From NCBI RefSeq assembly GCF_003610895.1, contig NZ_MCAS01000045.1:248001-312000 (forward strand): a DNA stretch of 64,000 bases, in the 5' to 3' direction. How positions within the stretch are numbered: position 1 is the first letter of the stretch; every line of letters starts with the position of its first letter. Below are positions 33,513 through 41,694 of the stretch, one piece after another. A program made the translations under genes and the position numbers. The stretch comes from Paraburkholderia fungorum (GTDB taxonomy: Bacteria; Pseudomonadota; Gammaproteobacteria; Burkholderiales; Burkholderiaceae). The notes beneath the pieces are model-generated. The model did not search any database. It was not told where the DNA came from and saw only the letters and a list, made by a program, of their open reading frames with translations.

Positions 33513-34757
33513 ATGGATTTTGCCTACAGCCCGAAGGTCGAAGCGTTGCGCACCCAGGTGCGTGCCTTCATGGATGCTCACATCGTTCCGCGTATCCGGC
33601 AATGGCACGACGAAGTGAGCGCAGGTCAATATCCGGTCTCCTTTATGGAGGCGCTGAAAGAGCAGGCGCGTGAAGAAGGTCTGTGGAACCTGTTCTTGCC
33701 GCATCTGCGTGACGATGAACCCGGTACCCGCCTGACGAATCTCGAGTACGCGCCTCTTGCTGAAATCATGGGGCGTGTGCCATGGGCGTCCGAAGTGTTC
33801 AACTGCAATGCGCCCGACACGGGCAATATGGAACTGCTCCATATGTTTGCCACGCCCGCTCAGCGGCAGCAGTGGCTCAAGCCCCTTCTCGACGGCAAGA
33901 TCCGCTCCGCGTTTGCAATGACGGAGCCGGCCGTGGCCTCGTCAGACGCGACCAATATCACGACGTCGATTCGAGCTGACGGGGACGACTATGTCATCGA
34001 CGGCCGCAAGTGGTTCATCACGAATGCGGCTCACCCGAATTGCCAACTCTTCATCGTGATGGGCAAAACTGATCCGGACGCGCCGAGTCATAGTCAGCAG
34101 AGCATGATCCTCGTGCCTCGCGATACACCTGGCGTCAAAGTGGTTCGCAATATCACGGTGGTCAATCACGTAGCACCGGAAGGACACTGCGAGATCGAGT
34201 TCAAAGGCGTGCGCGTACCCCGTTCGAATCTGCTGGGCGAAGAGGGCAGTGGCTTCGCGCTCGCGCAGGCGCGTCTCGGCCCGGGACGGATTCACCACTG
34301 CATGCGATCGATCGGCGCGGCGGAACTGGCGCTCGAGCTGATGGTGGAGCGGGCCCAGGCGCGCGTGGCATTCGGCAAGACGCTGTTCGAGCATGGCACG
34401 GTTGCTGAATGGATCGCGAAATCACGCATCGAAATCGATCAGGCAAGGCTCTTCGTTCTCAAGGCCGCATGGATGATCGACAACGTGGGTGCGAAGGAGG
34501 CGCGCAAGGAAATCTCGATGATCAAGGCGCTCGTGCCGGGTGTTCACACCGCCGTGTGCGAGCGGGCGATGCAGGTGTTCGGCGCGATGGGTCTGAGCCC
34601 CGACACGCCATTGGCCGAAAGCTGGACGTGGGGCCGCGCGTTGCGCTTCGCGGATGGCCCGGACGAGGTTCATCTGCAGAGCATTGCGCGCATGGAACTC
34701 AAGGCGCAGCGCTATGAACCGGGTAAGGGAAATCCCTATCTGACGACGCCGATGTAA
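33513..34757 (+). CDS. Acyl-CoA dehydrogenase (ACAD10/11-like)
   Basis: FAD enzyme of 414 residues with the standard three-domain ACAD fold. Recognisable segments are FAMTEPAVASSDATNI (flavin-contact strand), RKWFITNAAHPNCQLFIVMG, and the C-terminal helical domain with MQVFGAMGLSPDTPLAESW. GGAGGAG at 33501 fixes the start. Members of this group (ACAD10/11, LvaC) can eliminate phosphate from a 4-phosphoacyl-CoA to yield an enoyl-CoA, so its neighbourhood with an APH-type kinase is meaningful. A plain dehydrogenase role with the EtfAB encoded downstream is the alternative. Confidence 0.92.
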   Translation: MDFAYSPKVEALRTQVRAFMDAHIVPRIRQWHDEVSAGQYPVSFMEALKEQAREEGLWNLFLPHLRDDEPGTRLTNLEYAPLAEIMGRVPWASEVFNCNAPDTGNMELLHMFATPAQRQQWLKPLLDGKIRSAFAMTEPAVASSDATNITTSIRADGDDYVIDGRKWFITNAAHPNCQLFIVMGKTDPDAPSHSQQSMILVPRDTPGVKVVRNITVVNHVAPEGHCEIEFKGVRVPRSNLLGEEGSGFALAQARLGPGRIHHCMRSIGAAELALELMVERAQARVAFGKTLFEHGTVAEWIAKSRIEIDQARLFVLKAAWMIDNVGAKEARKEISMIKALVPGVHTAVCERAMQVFGAMGLSPDTPLAESWTWGRALRFADGPDEVHLQSIARMELKAQRYEPGKGNPYLTTPM

Positions 34758-34770
34758 CGCCTGGCCTCAG

Positions 34771-34802
34771 TTTCAAAGTCGGTTTCAAAGCTCAGTTTCA
34801 AA
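34771..34802. repeat. 12-bp-period triplicate of TTTCAAAG
   Basis: TTTCAAAG occurs at 34771, 34783 and 34795, each preceded by G, giving an exact 12-base period over three units in the gap between the acyl-CoA dehydrogenase and CoA ligase genes. The remaining four bases of each unit vary. It could be simple replication slippage or repeated half-sites on nearly one helical face. Confidence 0.6.
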
Positions 34803-34887
34803 GCTTTCAATTCCCCTCTCCAAGGACCGCGTTTGCTCCGGCAACGCGCGTCCACCTGATCTCTCCCCCCTTTGTGTCCGCGGCGCT

Positions 34888-34902
34888 CCCCCATTCAGGG
34901 GG
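34888..34902. promoter_or_regulatory. Candidate activator site upstream of acyl-CoA ligase (CCCCC-N5-GGGGG)
   Basis: CCCCC (34888-34892) and GGGGG (34898-34902) flank ATTCA. It is followed 15 bases later by GACACT (34918-34923), which could be a weak -10 element. A near-identical arrangement, including GCTC-palindrome-ATTT and CGCTCnGACACT, occurs at 44521 beside the LAL-type regulator, suggesting both are targets of that regulator. Confidence 0.45.
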
Positions 34903-35045
34903 TATTTCGCGCGCTCCGACACTTGCATGATTATCCCAACGCGTTTATCGCAGCAGGCCAGCAAGAACAACTCGATCAGCATTCGCCTGCCAGCTATCTA
35001 TGCAACTCACGCTTGCAATCCAATTTGGGACTGAAGGAGATACAG

Positions 35046-36689
35046 ATGCAGGACGAAGTCACGACGCCAGGATCCGACGCCTACGCCTATCCGTTGCTGA
35101 TCAAGCAATTGTTGCTCACACCGTTCGTTCAGGCGCAGGACGAGGAGATCGTCTACCGGGATCAGTTCCGGATGACCTATGCGACGTTGCGCGAACGTAT
35201 CGCGCGCCTCGCCAACGGTTTGAACCAGCTTGGCGTGCGCCACGGCAGCACCGTCGGGGTAATGGATTGGGACAGCCACCGCTATCTCGAGTGCTATTTC
35301 GCGGTGCCGATGATGGGTGCTGTGTTGCAGACCGTGAACGTGCGTCTGTCCCCGGCCGAGATCGCCTACACGATCAATCACGCAGGCGCTGAAGTCCTGC
35401 TGGTTCACACGGATTTTCTGCCGGTGATCGAAGCGATCAGGGACAAACTGGAAACCGTGCGCACCTTCATCTGGATCGATGAACCGGGCAGTGAAGTTTC
35501 CTCACACAGCATTCCCTTCGCGACGGAATACGAGGCGATGCTGACGGCAAACAGCACGAGCTACGTGTTTCCCGACTTCGACGAGAACACACGTGCAACG
35601 ACTTTCTACACGACGGGCACGACGGGTCTTCCCAAAGGCGTCTACTTCACGCACCGGCAACTGGTTCTGCACACCATCACCCTGATGGCGGCACTGGCGA
35701 GCCCCGTCTCGGGACAGCGTTTCCATCGTGGCGACGTGTATATGCCGCTCACCCCGATGTTTCACGTCCACGCGTGGGGCATGCCGTATATCGCCACGGT
35801 TCTGGGTGTGAAGCAGGTTTATCCCGGCCGCTATTTGCCGGACCGGCTCGCGCGGCTCGTGCGCGAAGAAGGCGTCACGTTCTCGCATTGCGTCGGCACG
35901 ATCCTGCACATGCTGCTCTCGTGTGAGGAAGGCAAGGCGACGGACATGAGCAAGTGGAAGATCATCATCGGCGGCGGCGCGCTGCCGCAAGGTCTCGCCA
36001 AGGCAGCGCTTGAGCGCGGCATCGACGTGTTCGTCGGTTACGGCATGTCGGAAACCTGCCCGGTGCTCAGTCTCGCGCAACTGCCGCCCGGTGCCGAAAA
36101 ACTCGACGCCGACGCGCAACTCAGCCTGCGCTGCAAGACGGGCCGGCCCGTTCCGCTGGTCGATCTGCGGGTCGTCGACGACAACATGGCAGAGCTTGCC
36201 CACGACGGCAAAGCCACAGGCGAGATCGTCGCGCGGGCGCCGTGGCTCACGCAGGGCTATCTGAACAATCCCGAAGCTTCCCGGCAACTGTGGGCCGGCG
36301 GTTATCTCCACACGCAGGATATTGCCAGTATCGATCCCACGGGCAACGTGCAGATCACCGACCGTCTCAAGGACGTGATCAAGTCCGGCGGCGAGTGGGT
36401 TTCATCGCTCGAAGTGGAAAACCTGATCTCGCGATACGAGGGCGTGTCCGAAGTGGCGGTCATCGGCATCAAGGACGAGAAGTGGGGCGAGCGGCCGGTC
36501 GCGCTGGTCGTGCTCAAGGATGGGGTGGCGGTTACGGAGGACGACATCAAGCAGCACGTCCTGTCGTTTAGCACATCCGGAAAGATCTCGAAGTATGCGG
36601 TGCCGCAGACGGTGAAGTTCGTCGATGCGATTGCCAAGACGAGTGTCGGCAAGACCAACAAGAAGTGGTTGCGCGAGCAGTTCGCCTGA
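35046..36689 (+). CDS. Fatty-acyl-CoA / AMP-dependent CoA ligase
   Basis: 547-residue adenylate-forming enzyme that activates a carboxylic acid to its CoA thioester. The P-loop-like YTTGTTGLPKG lies at about residues 186-197, GYGMSETCPV and the DRLKDVIKSGGEW hinge are present, and the C-terminal lysine motif appears as KTSVGKTNKKWLR. Overall it resembles the medium/long-chain FadD-like group. GAAGGAGA at 35033 supports the ATG at 35046; the frame is open upstream but unconserved. It begins a likely operon with MaoC, phaC, phasin and depolymerase genes. Confidence 0.92.
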   Translation: MQDEVTTPGSDAYAYPLLIKQLLLTPFVQAQDEEIVYRDQFRMTYATLRERIARLANGLNQLGVRHGSTVGVMDWDSHRYLECYFAVPMMGAVLQTVNVRLSPAEIAYTINHAGAEVLLVHTDFLPVIEAIRDKLETVRTFIWIDEPGSEVSSHSIPFATEYEAMLTANSTSYVFPDFDENTRATTFYTTGTTGLPKGVYFTHRQLVLHTITLMAALASPVSGQRFHRGDVYMPLTPMFHVHAWGMPYIATVLGVKQVYPGRYLPDRLARLVREEGVTFSHCVGTILHMLLSCEEGKATDMSKWKIIIGGGALPQGLAKAALERGIDVFVGYGMSETCPVLSLAQLPPGAEKLDADAQLSLRCKTGRPVPLVDLRVVDDNMAELAHDGKATGEIVARAPWLTQGYLNNPEASRQLWAGGYLHTQDIASIDPTGNVQITDRLKDVIKSGGEWVSSLEVENLISRYEGVSEVAVIGIKDEKWGERPVALVVLKDGVAVTEDDIKQHVLSFSTSGKISKYAVPQTVKFVDAIAKTSVGKTNKKWLREQFA

Positions 36690-36719
36690 TTGGCCAGCTA
36701 ATTTCCGGGAGTGGAAGCG

Positions 36720-37199
36720 ATGAGTATGAGCAAAGACAACGTGGCGAATTACAGCGTCGCCACCATTGGCGAGTTCGTCGGGCGCGAACTGGGCGTGTCG
36801 GACTGGGTGCTGGTCGATCAAGCGCGTATCAATGCGTTCGCCGAGTGTACAGGCGACAAACAATGGATTCACGTCGACGAGGAACGGGCGAGGCGCGAGA
36901 GTCCGTTCGGCGGCACGATCGCACACGGTTATTTGACCCTGTCGTTGTTAGGAGGCCTCGCTATCGAGATCGGCATCGTTCCCAGGGACGCGTCGGCCGG
37001 CCTCAACTACGGTCTGGACAAGGTGCGTTTCATGACGCCCGTTAAGGCCGGCGCGCGAGTGCGTAGCCGCATGACGCTCGTGTCGGCTGAGAGCAAGGGT
37101 GGCGGCCGGATCCTGATCAAGGTCATGAACGAGCTGCAGATCGATGGCGAGGACAAGCCGGCGTTGATTGCAGAAACCCTCGCGATGCTGGTCGCGTAA
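36720..37199 (+). CDS. MaoC-family enoyl-CoA hydratase/dehydratase
   Basis: 159-residue hot-dog fold protein. FAECTGDKQWIHVDEERA carries the hydratase motif with the catalytic Asp/His pair, and GGTIAHGYLTLSLL is the second family signature. R-specific enoyl-CoA hydratases of this fold (PhaJ-like) convert enoyl-CoA to (R)-3-hydroxyacyl-CoA, the monomer for PHA synthase. phaC follows 47 bases downstream, so a monomer-supplying role is likely. GGGAGTGGAAGCG precedes the ATG. Confidence 0.9.
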   Translation: MSMSKDNVANYSVATIGEFVGRELGVSDWVLVDQARINAFAECTGDKQWIHVDEERARRESPFGGTIAHGYLTLSLLGGLAIEIGIVPRDASAGLNYGLDKVRFMTPVKAGARVRSRMTLVSAESKGGGRILIKVMNELQIDGEDKPALIAETLAMLVA

Positions 37200-37246
37200 T
37201 CCACAACGTCTGGCGAAGCGGAAGATATTCCCGAAGGAGCAGCAAA

Positions 37247-38977
37247 ATGGCGGTGACCACTGAAAGCCCACAACAAAGCCCGCAGCAGAACTCGCAACCC
37301 GGTGACAAGGCTGACGATCTCGCGGCGTCGGCGGCAGAAGGCATGCTGGGTCCGAATCCCTTTGTCGGACTGCGGCCGTGCGACATTCTCGCCACCGCGC
37401 AGCAGATCGGCGCTCAGGCATGGCGGCAACCGGGTCTCGTCATGGAGCAGGAAGTGGCTTTTGCTCGCGAGCTTCTGGGGCTTTTCTCGGGTAGCGCGGA
37501 AGCAACCCCGCCTAAAGGCGACAAACGCTTCGCCGATGCGGCATGGCAGAACAATTCGCTGTATCGCATGACGCTGCAAGGCTATCTCGCGTGGCGCAAT
37601 GCGCTGGCGGGTTTCGTCGATCGCTCCGCTCTGGATCCGGTGAACAAGGAGCGCGCGCGGTTCGTGATGTCGCTCCTGACCGACGCGGCCTCGCCGACGA
37701 ACACGCTGCTGGGTAATCCCGCCGCGCTCAAGAAAGTGATCGATACGGGTGGCGCGAGCCTGCTCGACGGCTGCAACAACATCGTGACGGACCTGCTCAA
37801 GAATCACGGCATGCCGGCGCAGGTCAACAAGACGGCTTTCGAGCTCGGCAAGAACCTCGGTACGTCCGCAGGCGCGGTTGTGTTTCGCAATGAAGTACTG
37901 GAACTGATCCAGTATGCACCGACGACGCAGCAGGTCTATAGCCGGCCGCAACTGATCGTGCCGCCGCAGATCAACAAGTTCTATATCTTCGATCTGTCCG
38001 AGGGCAAGAGCATCGTCGACTATCTGGTCAGTAACGAGCTCCAGGTTTTTGTCGTCAGCTGGCGCAATCCGACCGCCGCGCAAAGCCACTGGGATCTGGA
38101 CACGTATGTCCGCGCACTCGTGGAAGCCATTGCGGCGGTGCGCGAGATCACCGGCTGCGACGACGTCAACCTGCATGGCGCGTGCTCCGGTGCGATGACC
38201 ATCTCGGCCCTGCTTGGACATCTTGCGAGCCGCGGCGATACGACGGTCAATGCCACTACGTTGATGGTCGCCGTACTCGACAATATTACCGACTCGCAAC
38301 TCGGTCTCTTTGCAACGCCCGAGGCGATTGCGGCGGCCAAGCAGCACAGCATTTCACGCGGCGTGCTGGCCGGCGAGGAAATGGGGCGAGTCTTCGCCTG
38401 GATGAGACCCAACGATCTGGTGTGGAACTACTGGGTCAACAATTACCTGCTCGGCAATGCGCCGCCTGCCTTCGACGTCCTTTACTGGAACAACGACACG
38501 ACCCGGCTTCCGGCGAAGCTGCATGGGCAGTTGCTCGACATTTTCACGCAGAACCTGTTCAGCAAGCCTGGCGCGCTGACGGTGCTGGGCACGCCGATCG
38601 ACCTGTCCCAGGTCAAGTGCGACAAGTATGTGGTGGCGGGCATGACGGACCACATTACGCCGTGGAAGGGGGTGTACAACACCGCCACGACGTTCGGCGG
38701 CAGTACCCGCTTTGTTCTGAGTTCAAGCGGTCATATCCAGAGCTTGATCAATCCGCCGGGCAATCCGAAGGCGAAGTACTACCTCAACCCCGAGTTGCCG
38801 ACGAATGCCGATGCATGGCTTGCCGGTGCAAAGGCAGAAACGGATTCGTGGTGGGGCAACTGGAGAGACTGGCTCGTCGCCCGATCCGGCGACAAGCGTG
38901 CAGCGCCGACGGCGCTCGGCAGTGAACGGCACCCGGTCGGTGCGAAAGCACCCGGGGCCTATGTTTCGGAAGCCTAA
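37247..38977 (+). CDS. phaC: Class I poly(3-hydroxyalkanoate) synthase
   Basis: Polymerises (R)-3-hydroxyacyl-CoA into PHA granules. 576 residues, close to class I enzymes. The lipase-like box is GACSG with nucleophile Cys313; the other triad members are Asp468 (AGMTDHITPWKG) and His496 (SSGHIQSL). A variable N-terminal segment of about 100 residues precedes the alpha/beta-hydrolase core, as usual. GAAGGAG lies upstream of the ATG. There is no phaA/phaB pair beside it; the local monomer source appears to be the MaoC/acyl-CoA pathway, pointing to a secondary synthase rather than the phaCAB locus. Confidence 0.95.
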   Translation: MAVTTESPQQSPQQNSQPGDKADDLAASAAEGMLGPNPFVGLRPCDILATAQQIGAQAWRQPGLVMEQEVAFARELLGLFSGSAEATPPKGDKRFADAAWQNNSLYRMTLQGYLAWRNALAGFVDRSALDPVNKERARFVMSLLTDAASPTNTLLGNPAALKKVIDTGGASLLDGCNNIVTDLLKNHGMPAQVNKTAFELGKNLGTSAGAVVFRNEVLELIQYAPTTQQVYSRPQLIVPPQINKFYIFDLSEGKSIVDYLVSNELQVFVVSWRNPTAAQSHWDLDTYVRALVEAIAAVREITGCDDVNLHGACSGAMTISALLGHLASRGDTTVNATTLMVAVLDNITDSQLGLFATPEAIAAAKQHSISRGVLAGEEMGRVFAWMRPNDLVWNYWVNNYLLGNAPPAFDVLYWNNDTTRLPAKLHGQLLDIFTQNLFSKPGALTVLGTPIDLSQVKCDKYVVAGMTDHITPWKGVYNTATTFGGSTRFVLSSSGHIQSLINPPGNPKAKYYLNPELPTNADAWLAGAKAETDSWWGNWRDWLVARSGDKRAAPTALGSERHPVGAKAPGAYVSEA

Positions 38978-39035
38978 GCGGCATGGTTGCCGAATAGCGA
39001 TACCGATTTTTTGAAGTTACCTTAACGGAGTCATC

Positions 39036-39458
39036 ATGGCAGCAACGCAACCCAGCAACATCTTTGGCGAATATACGAAGCTCATTACGCAGTTCAAACT
39101 GCCGGGCGTCGACGTAGCCGCCATCCTCGAATCGCGCCGCAAGGACATTGAAGCGCTCGCCGAGGCGAATATGACTGCGCTCGCCGGCGTGCAGCAACTC
39201 GGCCAGAAGCAGGTGGATATCGCGCGCTCGACGATCACAGAACTGCAATCGCTCGTGACGCGTTTGCGGACTCCCGGCGGCGAGTCCGCTGCGGCAACGG
39301 GTGAAGGGGTTCAAAAGGCATTGCAAAAGGCCTTCGTGGACATGCAGGAGCTCGCGGACGCGGCGTACCGGGCCCAAACCGACAGCATCGCTGTCGTCAC
39401 AAAACGCTTTGCTGAGCACGTCGAAGAGCTGAAAGCCCTCGTGCAACCGAAGAAGTGA
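39036..39458 (+). CDS. Phasin-family protein
   Basis: 140 residues, mostly amphipathic helix, matching the phasin_2 family (IFGEYTKLITQFKLPGVDVAAILESRR in outline, then EANMTALAGVQQLGQKQ). Phasins coat PHA granules and control their number and size. It sits between the PHA synthase and a depolymerase-like gene, which fits. CGGAG is found just before the ATG. It is shorter than the main PhaP1 type (about 190 residues). Confidence 0.88.
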   Translation: MAATQPSNIFGEYTKLITQFKLPGVDVAAILESRRKDIEALAEANMTALAGVQQLGQKQVDIARSTITELQSLVTRLRTPGGESAAATGEGVQKALQKAFVDMQELADAAYRAQTDSIAVVTKRFAEHVEELKALVQPKK

Positions 39459-39536
39459 CGAGCCGGTGCGAGCCGCGGCTATAACAAAACGAAGCAAAAC
39501 GAAACGAAGCGCAGCGTCCAACTTGGGGCCGACAGA

Positions 39537-40379
39537 ATGACCGACGTACAAACAGGCGTGGAGTCTATTGACGCGATGCAAACTCAGACGATCGATCTGG
39601 ACGGCCAGGTGCTGCGCGTCGCAGTGCGGCGCGGTAGCGGCGCTTCGCCGCCGTTGCTCATGTTCAATGGTATCGGAGCGAATCTCGAGCTGGTTGAGCC
39701 GTTCGTGGCGGCGCTGGACGACGTGACCGTCATCATCTTCGACGTCCCAGGCGTTGGCGGCTCGCCCGCGCCCCTGATCCCGTATCGGTTTTCCACGCTC
39801 GCCGTCCTGGCCGACAAACTGCTGACGCGGCTCGGCTACGCTGAGCCGGTCGACGTGCTCGGGGTATCGTGGGGTGGGGCGCTGGCCCAGCAGTTCGCGC
39901 ACCTTTACCCGCGGCGCTGCCGCAGGTTGATTCTCGCGGCCACGTCGCCGGGGGTGATCATGGTGCCCGCGCGGCTGTCGGTACTTTCGAAACTGATCGG
40001 GCCGCGACGCTATACCGATCCGGCTTACCTGCGGCAAATCGGAGCGGAGATTTACGGCGGTGCGTACCGGCGCGACCCCGCGTTGCTCGAAGAACACAGC
40101 CGGCATATCGAAGCGCCGCGCGGCCGCGGCTATCTGTATCAGTTGCTCGCTGCGTCGGGTTGGACCAGCCTGCCCTGGCTAGGCGGTCTTCGGCAAACGA
40201 CGCTCGTCATGCATGGCAACGACGACCCTATCGTGCCGCTCACGAACGCAAAGATTCTCGCGGCCAGGATTCGACATGCGAGCCTGCATGTCATCGATGA
40301 CGGCCATCTGTTCCTGATCACCCGGGCAAAAGAAGTCGCGCCGGTGGTGAAGCGGTTTCTGCGGCAGGAGGCGCGTTGA
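39537..40379 (+). CDS. Alpha/beta hydrolase, intracellular PHA depolymerase-like
   Basis: 280 residues with an alpha/beta-hydrolase fold. The nucleophile elbow is GVSWGG with Ser111, the acid is in HGNDDPIVPL and the His in DDGHLFLI. LGVSWGGALAQQFAH and the AATSPGVIMVPA context match the medium-chain PHA depolymerase (PhaZ) subgroup. Together with PhaC and a phasin it would allow turnover of the stored polymer. A different carboxylic-ester substrate is possible. The downstream DUF445 gene overlaps its stop. Confidence 0.8.
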   Translation: MTDVQTGVESIDAMQTQTIDLDGQVLRVAVRRGSGASPPLLMFNGIGANLELVEPFVAALDDVTVIIFDVPGVGGSPAPLIPYRFSTLAVLADKLLTRLGYAEPVDVLGVSWGGALAQQFAHLYPRRCRRLILAATSPGVIMVPARLSVLSKLIGPRRYTDPAYLRQIGAEIYGGAYRRDPALLEEHSRHIEAPRGRGYLYQLLAASGWTSLPWLGGLRQTTLVMHGNDDPIVPLTNAKILAARIRHASLHVIDDGHLFLITRAKEVAPVVKRFLRQEAR

Positions 40380-41665
40380 GTTCCGCGATGCAAAGGCAGG
40401 GAAATTTTCAGCGCAATGAGCGCGACGCAAGCTCAGACAGGAAGCTCGCCCGATTGAAGCGCATGCGCACGGCGGCGACCTGTTTGCTGGCGGTGATGAT
40501 CGGGCTGCTGGTCATCTGTGTCGCCTGGCAGGCACGGCACCCGTGGCTCGCGTGGCCACGGGCTTTTGCCGAGGCGGGAACGGTCGGCGCGATTGCGGAC
40601 TGGTATGCCGTCGTTGCGTTGTTCCGCTACCCGTGCGGGATCCCGATTCCGCACACGGCCATCATTGCGAAGAATCAGCAGCGCATCGCCGAGAGTCTGG
40701 GCAGCTTTGTCGAAGAAAATTTCCTGACCGCCGAAGTCATCGTCGGGCGACTGGGCGATTTCAACGCGGCGCAAGCGCTGGCAGGATGGCTCGCGGTACC
40801 TGAAAACAGCACGGTGATCGCGGGTGCGGTGGCCGACTCGCTTCCCCGCTTGCTCGATGACATCGACGAGACTGACGTCGAGCATCTCTTCGACCGACTG
40901 GTGATTCCGCGTTTGCGCACGCTCGACGTATCGCGCGCCGCGGGCCAGATCCTGGCTATCCTTACGGAAGGCAATCGTCATCAGCCTTTGCTGGATCGCG
41001 GACTGAGCGCCGTGCAAACGTGGTTGAACGCCAACGTAAATCTGATCAAGGCGAAGTTCAGCGAGGCGTCGAAATTCACGCTGGCATCGCTGGACGCCTA
41101 CATCGTCAACAAATTTGTCGAAGGCATCATTGCGCTCATCGAGGAAGTGGCGGCGAATCCCGGGCATGAACTCCGGCATCGGTTCGACGCGGCGGTACAC
41201 GATATGTCCGGAAAACTGCGGACCTCGGCGGTTTATCGCCGCTTTGGCCGGCTGCTGCTGCGCGACTGCATCCGCCATCTTGAAGCGGGGCGCTATTACG
41301 GTGTCGTGCTCGATCATGTGCGTGCGACCGTGCTTGCCGATCTCGGCAGCAAGAACCCGGTGGTGCGCGACATGCTCGCCGGAACACTCGTATCCATCGG
41401 CAAGGGCGTGGCGAGCGAGCCTTCCATTCAGCACAAGTTGAACGCGTGGTGGCTCGATCTTGCCGGCCTGCTCGTGCTGCGCCATCGCCATCAGTTGTCG
41501 GCGCTGATAACCGATGTGGTGAAAGGCTGGGACGCGAAAGAAGTCAGCCGCAAGCTCGAAGCCGAGATCGGTCGGGACCTGCAGTACATCCGCATCAACG
41601 GCACGTTTGTCGGTGGCACGGTGGGCGTGCTGATCCATGCGTGTGTGCTGCTTGTCTTGCGGTAG
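40376..41665 (+). CDS. DUF445 family membrane protein
   Basis: 429 residues from a TTG that overlaps the upstream stop and has GGAGG 5 bases before it; an ATG at 40388 is the alternative. One transmembrane helix near residues 30-50 (LLAVMIGLLVICVAW), the family motif AEAGTVGAIADWYAVVALFR (about 61-80), then a long soluble helical region, and a final hydrophobic segment at the C-terminus. The function of DUF445 proteins is unknown; YjiN in E. coli belongs here. Coupling to the depolymerase-like gene links it to the PHA operon by position only. Confidence 0.85.
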   Translation: MSSAMQRQGNFQRNERDASSDRKLARLKRMRTAATCLLAVMIGLLVICVAWQARHPWLAWPRAFAEAGTVGAIADWYAVVALFRYPCGIPIPHTAIIAKNQQRIAESLGSFVEENFLTAEVIVGRLGDFNAAQALAGWLAVPENSTVIAGAVADSLPRLLDDIDETDVEHLFDRLVIPRLRTLDVSRAAGQILAILTEGNRHQPLLDRGLSAVQTWLNANVNLIKAKFSEASKFTLASLDAYIVNKFVEGIIALIEEVAANPGHELRHRFDAAVHDMSGKLRTSAVYRRFGRLLLRDCIRHLEAGRYYGVVLDHVRATVLADLGSKNPVVRDMLAGTLVSIGKGVASEPSIQHKLNAWWLDLAGLLVLRHRHQLSALITDVVKGWDAKEVSRKLEAEIGRDLQYIRINGTFVGGTVGVLIHACVLLVLR

Positions 41666-41694
41666 GCGTGGCATCACCCGCGTATCAGGTGCTG

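Noticed and set aside
34771..34802. CRISPR-like array
   Set aside because: Units are only 8 bases with 4-base spacers; this is a simple tandem repeat.
34872..35045. Upstream extension of the acyl-CoA ligase frame
   Set aside because: The added residues are unconserved and the ATG at 35046 has a good Shine-Dalgarno.
39470..39536. AAAACGAAGC-like repeats before the depolymerase gene
   Set aside because: Short low-complexity stretch without regular period or symmetry.
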